Positions 62,043 to 64,000 of a stretch of 64,000 nt of DNA are shown in pieces. Source of the stretch: Streptomyces sp. TS71-3 (GTDB lineage: Bacteria; Actinomycetota; Actinomycetes; Streptomycetales; Streptomycetaceae); contig NZ_BNEL01000001.1 in assembly GCF_018327685.1 (NCBI RefSeq), forward strand, positions 5,519,501 to 5,583,500, in the 5' to 3' direction. The translations under genes were made by a program, and so were the position numbers. How positions within the stretch are numbered: the stretch's first letter is position 1; every line of letters starts with the position of its first letter. The notes beneath the pieces were generated by a model, which worked only from the letters and a program-made list of their open reading frames with translations, did not search any database and was not told the DNA's origin.

Positions 62043-62213
62043 CCATCCGCAGAGCCGCTGCCCGCCCGAGGGCCCCGGACGCTGAAAGGGGGACGGGCCG
62101 TCCCTGGATGAGCTGTGCCTTCATCCGCTCCCGGACAGGGCGGATCGTCGTCGGTGGCGGGTCCTCTGCCCGTGCCTCCCGCACGGGCCCCGCCACCACC
62201 ACGAGGAGGCCAT

Positions 62214-62975
62214 GTGAGCCAGAAGAAGATCGCCCTTGTCACCGGCGGGAACCGCGGCCTGGGCCGGGCCACCGCCCTCAAGCTCGCCGAGGCGGGCACC
62301 GACGTCATCCTCACCTACCGGTCCCACAAGGACGAGGCGGCCGCCGTCGTCGACGCCGTGACCGCGGCGGGGGCCAGGGCCGTCGCCCTGGAGCTGGACA
62401 CCACCGCTCTGGACACCTTCCCCGCCTTCGCCGCCACCGTCCGTCAGGCCCTGGAAACCGTCTGGGACCGCGAGTCCTTCGACTTCCTCGTCAACAACGC
62501 GGGTGCGGCCGTGGTGACCCCGCTCGGCGAGACCACCGTCGAGGCGTTCGACCTGCTGGTGAACGTACACTTCAGGGGCGTGCTCTTCCTCACCCAGGAA
62601 CTGCTGCCGCTGATCGCCGACGGCGGGCGCATCGTGAACCTCTCCACCGGCCTCGCCAGGTTCGTCGGCGAGGGATGGTCCGTCTACGGCTCGGTCAAGT
62701 CAGCGATCGAGACCTGGACGCGGTACCTGGCCAAGGAGCTGGGCGGCCGCGGCATCAGCGTGAACGCCGTCGCTCCCGGTCCGATCGGCACGGACTTCGC
62801 CGGCGGTGTGCTCCGCGACGACGAGCAGCTCCGCACGGTCATCGCCTCCCAGGCCGCGCTGGGCCGGGTGGGTGAGGCCGAGGACATCGGAGGTGCGATC
62901 GCCGCTCTGCTGGCCCCGGGCACGGGCTGGATCACCGCCCAGCGCATCGAGGCATCCGGCGGCAGCCTGCTCTGA
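62214..62975 (+). CDS. Short-chain dehydrogenase/reductase
   Basis: GTG 62214 lies after GAGGAGG (62203-62209). The 253-residue SDR has TGGNRGLGRATALKLAEAGT for cofactor binding, NNAGAAVV, the Ser of NLSTGLARFVGEGWSVYGSV, Tyr158 and Lys162 (YxxxK), and NAVAPGPIGTDFAGG. The basic residue in GGNRGLG suggests NADP(H). The substrate is unknown. It is followed after two hairpins by an MmyB-like regulator on the same strand; SDR/MmyB pairs are common in Streptomyces and usually reflect control of the reductase by the regulator. Confidence 0.92.
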   Translation: MSQKKIALVTGGNRGLGRATALKLAEAGTDVILTYRSHKDEAAAVVDAVTAAGARAVALELDTTALDTFPAFAATVRQALETVWDRESFDFLVNNAGAAVVTPLGETTVEAFDLLVNVHFRGVLFLTQELLPLIADGGRIVNLSTGLARFVGEGWSVYGSVKSAIETWTRYLAKELGGRGISVNAVAPGPIGTDFAGGVLRDDEQLRTVIASQAALGRVGEAEDIGGAIAALLAPGTGWITAQRIEASGGSLL

Positions 62976-62998
62976 CAGCTCTCGGAGGCCTCCGGGAC

Positions 62999-63092
62999 GG
63001 CCGCCGCTGCCCGGTAGGCAGGCGGCGGCCCGACGCGGCGGCCTCCGTCGCACGGCGCCTCCCACCGGGGCCCTGCCCTCGTAGGGCCCCGG
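62999..63092 (+). terminator. Two hairpins between the SDR and the MmyB-like regulator
   Basis: The first hairpin spans 62999-63030 (GGCCGCCG/CTGCC pairing with GGCAG/GCGGCGGCC, one bulge). The second has CCGGGGCCCT (63065-63074) and AGGGCCCCGG (63083-63092), a perfect 10-bp stem with an 8-nt loop. The second lies 33 bases before the regulator's start and could also act on its leader. Confidence 0.65.
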
Positions 63093-63124
63093 CCCCCACA
63101 TCCAACGGAACGGACGATCGCCTC

Positions 63125-63967
63125 ATGGACCGTGAACAGCTCGCGGACTTCCTGCGCACCCGGCGCTCCGCACTCCAGCCGGAGGACGTCGGCCTGCCGC
63201 GCGGACCGCGCAGGCGCACCCATGGGCTGCGCCGCGAGGAGGTCGCCGCGCTGTGCGGCATGTCCGCCGACTACTACACCCGCATCGAGCAGCAGCGCGG
63301 CCCGCTGCCGTCCGAGCCGATGCTCGCCGCCCTCGCCCGGGGCATGCGCCTGTCCGTCGACGAGCGCGACCACCTCTTCCGGATCGCCGGGCACAACACG
63401 CCCGCCCGGGGACGGGGCGGCGACCACGTGAGCCCCGGCACGATGCGCATCCTCGACCGCCTGACCGACACCCCCGCGCAGGTGATCAGCGACGTGGGCG
63501 AGACCCTCGTGCAGACCCGCCTGGCCATCGCCCTGCTCGGCGACGAGACCCGCTACACGGGCCTGGACCGCAGCTTCGTGCACCGCTGGTTCACCGACCC
63601 CCTGGCCCGCCGGATCTACCCCTCGGAGGATCACCCCAGGCACGGCCGCATCTTCACCTCGGAGCTCCGCGCCGCCTACTCCAGCCAGGGGCCCGCCTCC
63701 CGCGCCGGGGAGATCGTCTCCTCGCTGCTGGCACGGAGCGAGGAGTTCGCCGCCCTGTGGGCGGACCACGAGATCAGCATCCGCGGGCGCGACGCCCCCA
63801 AGCGCATCGCCCACCCCGATCTCGGTGTCGTCGAGGTCCACTGCCAGATCCTCCGCGACCCCGACCACGCCCAGTCGCTGCTCGTCTACACCGCCACACC
63901 CGGCACCGGGAGCCACGACAAGCTCCAGCTCCTGCCCGTCCTCGGCGAGCGCCAGCCGCACCTCTGA
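63125..63967 (+). CDS. Helix-turn-helix regulator with MmyB-like ligand-binding domain
   Basis: The 280-residue product has an N-terminal XRE-type HTH (RREEVAALCGMSADYYTRIE, with the R-T-H-GLRREEVA signature of this family) and a PAS-like MmyB C-terminal domain that includes HNTPARGRGGDHVSPGTMRI, LDRLTDTPAQVISDVGETLV and RIAHPDLGVVEVHCQILRDP. MmyB-type domains bind fatty-acid-like ligands in a solved relative. The usual target is an adjacent oxidoreductase, here the SDR immediately upstream, although the two genes are co-directional, not divergent. Confidence 0.92.
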   Translation: MDREQLADFLRTRRSALQPEDVGLPRGPRRRTHGLRREEVAALCGMSADYYTRIEQQRGPLPSEPMLAALARGMRLSVDERDHLFRIAGHNTPARGRGGDHVSPGTMRILDRLTDTPAQVISDVGETLVQTRLAIALLGDETRYTGLDRSFVHRWFTDPLARRIYPSEDHPRHGRIFTSELRAAYSSQGPASRAGEIVSSLLARSEEFAALWADHEISIRGRDAPKRIAHPDLGVVEVHCQILRDPDHAQSLLVYTATPGTGSHDKLQLLPVLGERQPHL

Positions 63968-64000
63968 GCGGCGCCCGCCGGGCCGGTGCCCGCCGGGGCC

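Overview
The window is GC-rich DNA (roughly 70% or more by eye) with many GTG and TTG starts, short Shine-Dalgarno boxes and actinobacterial gene families: GAF-ANTAR, an ECF41-type sigma factor, MmyB-like and ROK regulators, and secreted CAZymes with ricin-type lectin domains. It is best read as a chromosomal segment of a Streptomyces-like actinomycete. No rRNA, tRNA, transposase, integrase or CRISPR array was seen.

Layout. 1-6022: end of a Pro/Gln-rich membrane protein, a hotdog thioesterase-like gene, a MATE transporter, then a damaged locus made of a truncated sugar-ABC permease joined to a frameshifted alpha/alpha-toroid-like protein. 6328-8085: secreted GH30 with a ricin-B domain. 8504-13398: DedA protein, gamma-carbonic anhydrase, acyltransferase, an EamA exporter divergent from an XRE-cupin regulator, and a YbaK-like protein. 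13570-15906: ABC exporter and a tautomerase-like fragment.

16451-31543 is the centrepiece: a secondary-metabolite locus around one 3197-residue iterative PKS-NRPS with the order KS-AT-DH-KR-ACP-C-A-PCP-TE. Its hand-read adenylation code, DVGEVGSIDK, matches ornithine-type codes. Two translationally coupled, mutually similar FAD oxidoreductases of the phytoene-desaturase type follow, then a PrxQ-type peroxiredoxin and, convergent behind a perfect 16-bp terminator stem, a P450. This is the signature of a polycyclic tetramate macrolactam (PTM) pathway. The usual sterol-desaturase-like ornithine hydroxylase and the alcohol dehydrogenase that closes the six-membered ring are absent, and a peroxiredoxin is present. 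A bicyclic or otherwise unusual PTM is therefore inferred, not shown.

31686-39206 is a plant-polysaccharide island: a GH95-like enzyme, a deleted GH54 arabinofuranosidase pseudogene, a GH105 unsaturated rhamnogalacturonyl hydrolase and a GH31 enzyme, with an orphan palindromic operator. With the GH30 and the broken locus upstream, it suggests pectin or arabinogalactan use that is partly decaying. 39207-43307 is a siderophore-uptake operon (binding protein, two FecCD permeases, ATPase) behind a near-consensus iron box.

43511-63967 is mostly ordinary chromosome: GAF-ANTAR, CYTH-CHAD, a CoA-binding protein, a DUF308 protein divergent from a TetR regulator with paired operators, an IMPACT-family protein, sbcD-sbcC, an SDR, a DUF885 peptidase-like protein, a membrane-ACT-GNAT fusion, an ECF41 sigma factor, GntR and ROK regulators, a small hypothetical, and an SDR followed by an MmyB-like regulator. 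Several convergent pairs are separated by clear hairpin terminators.
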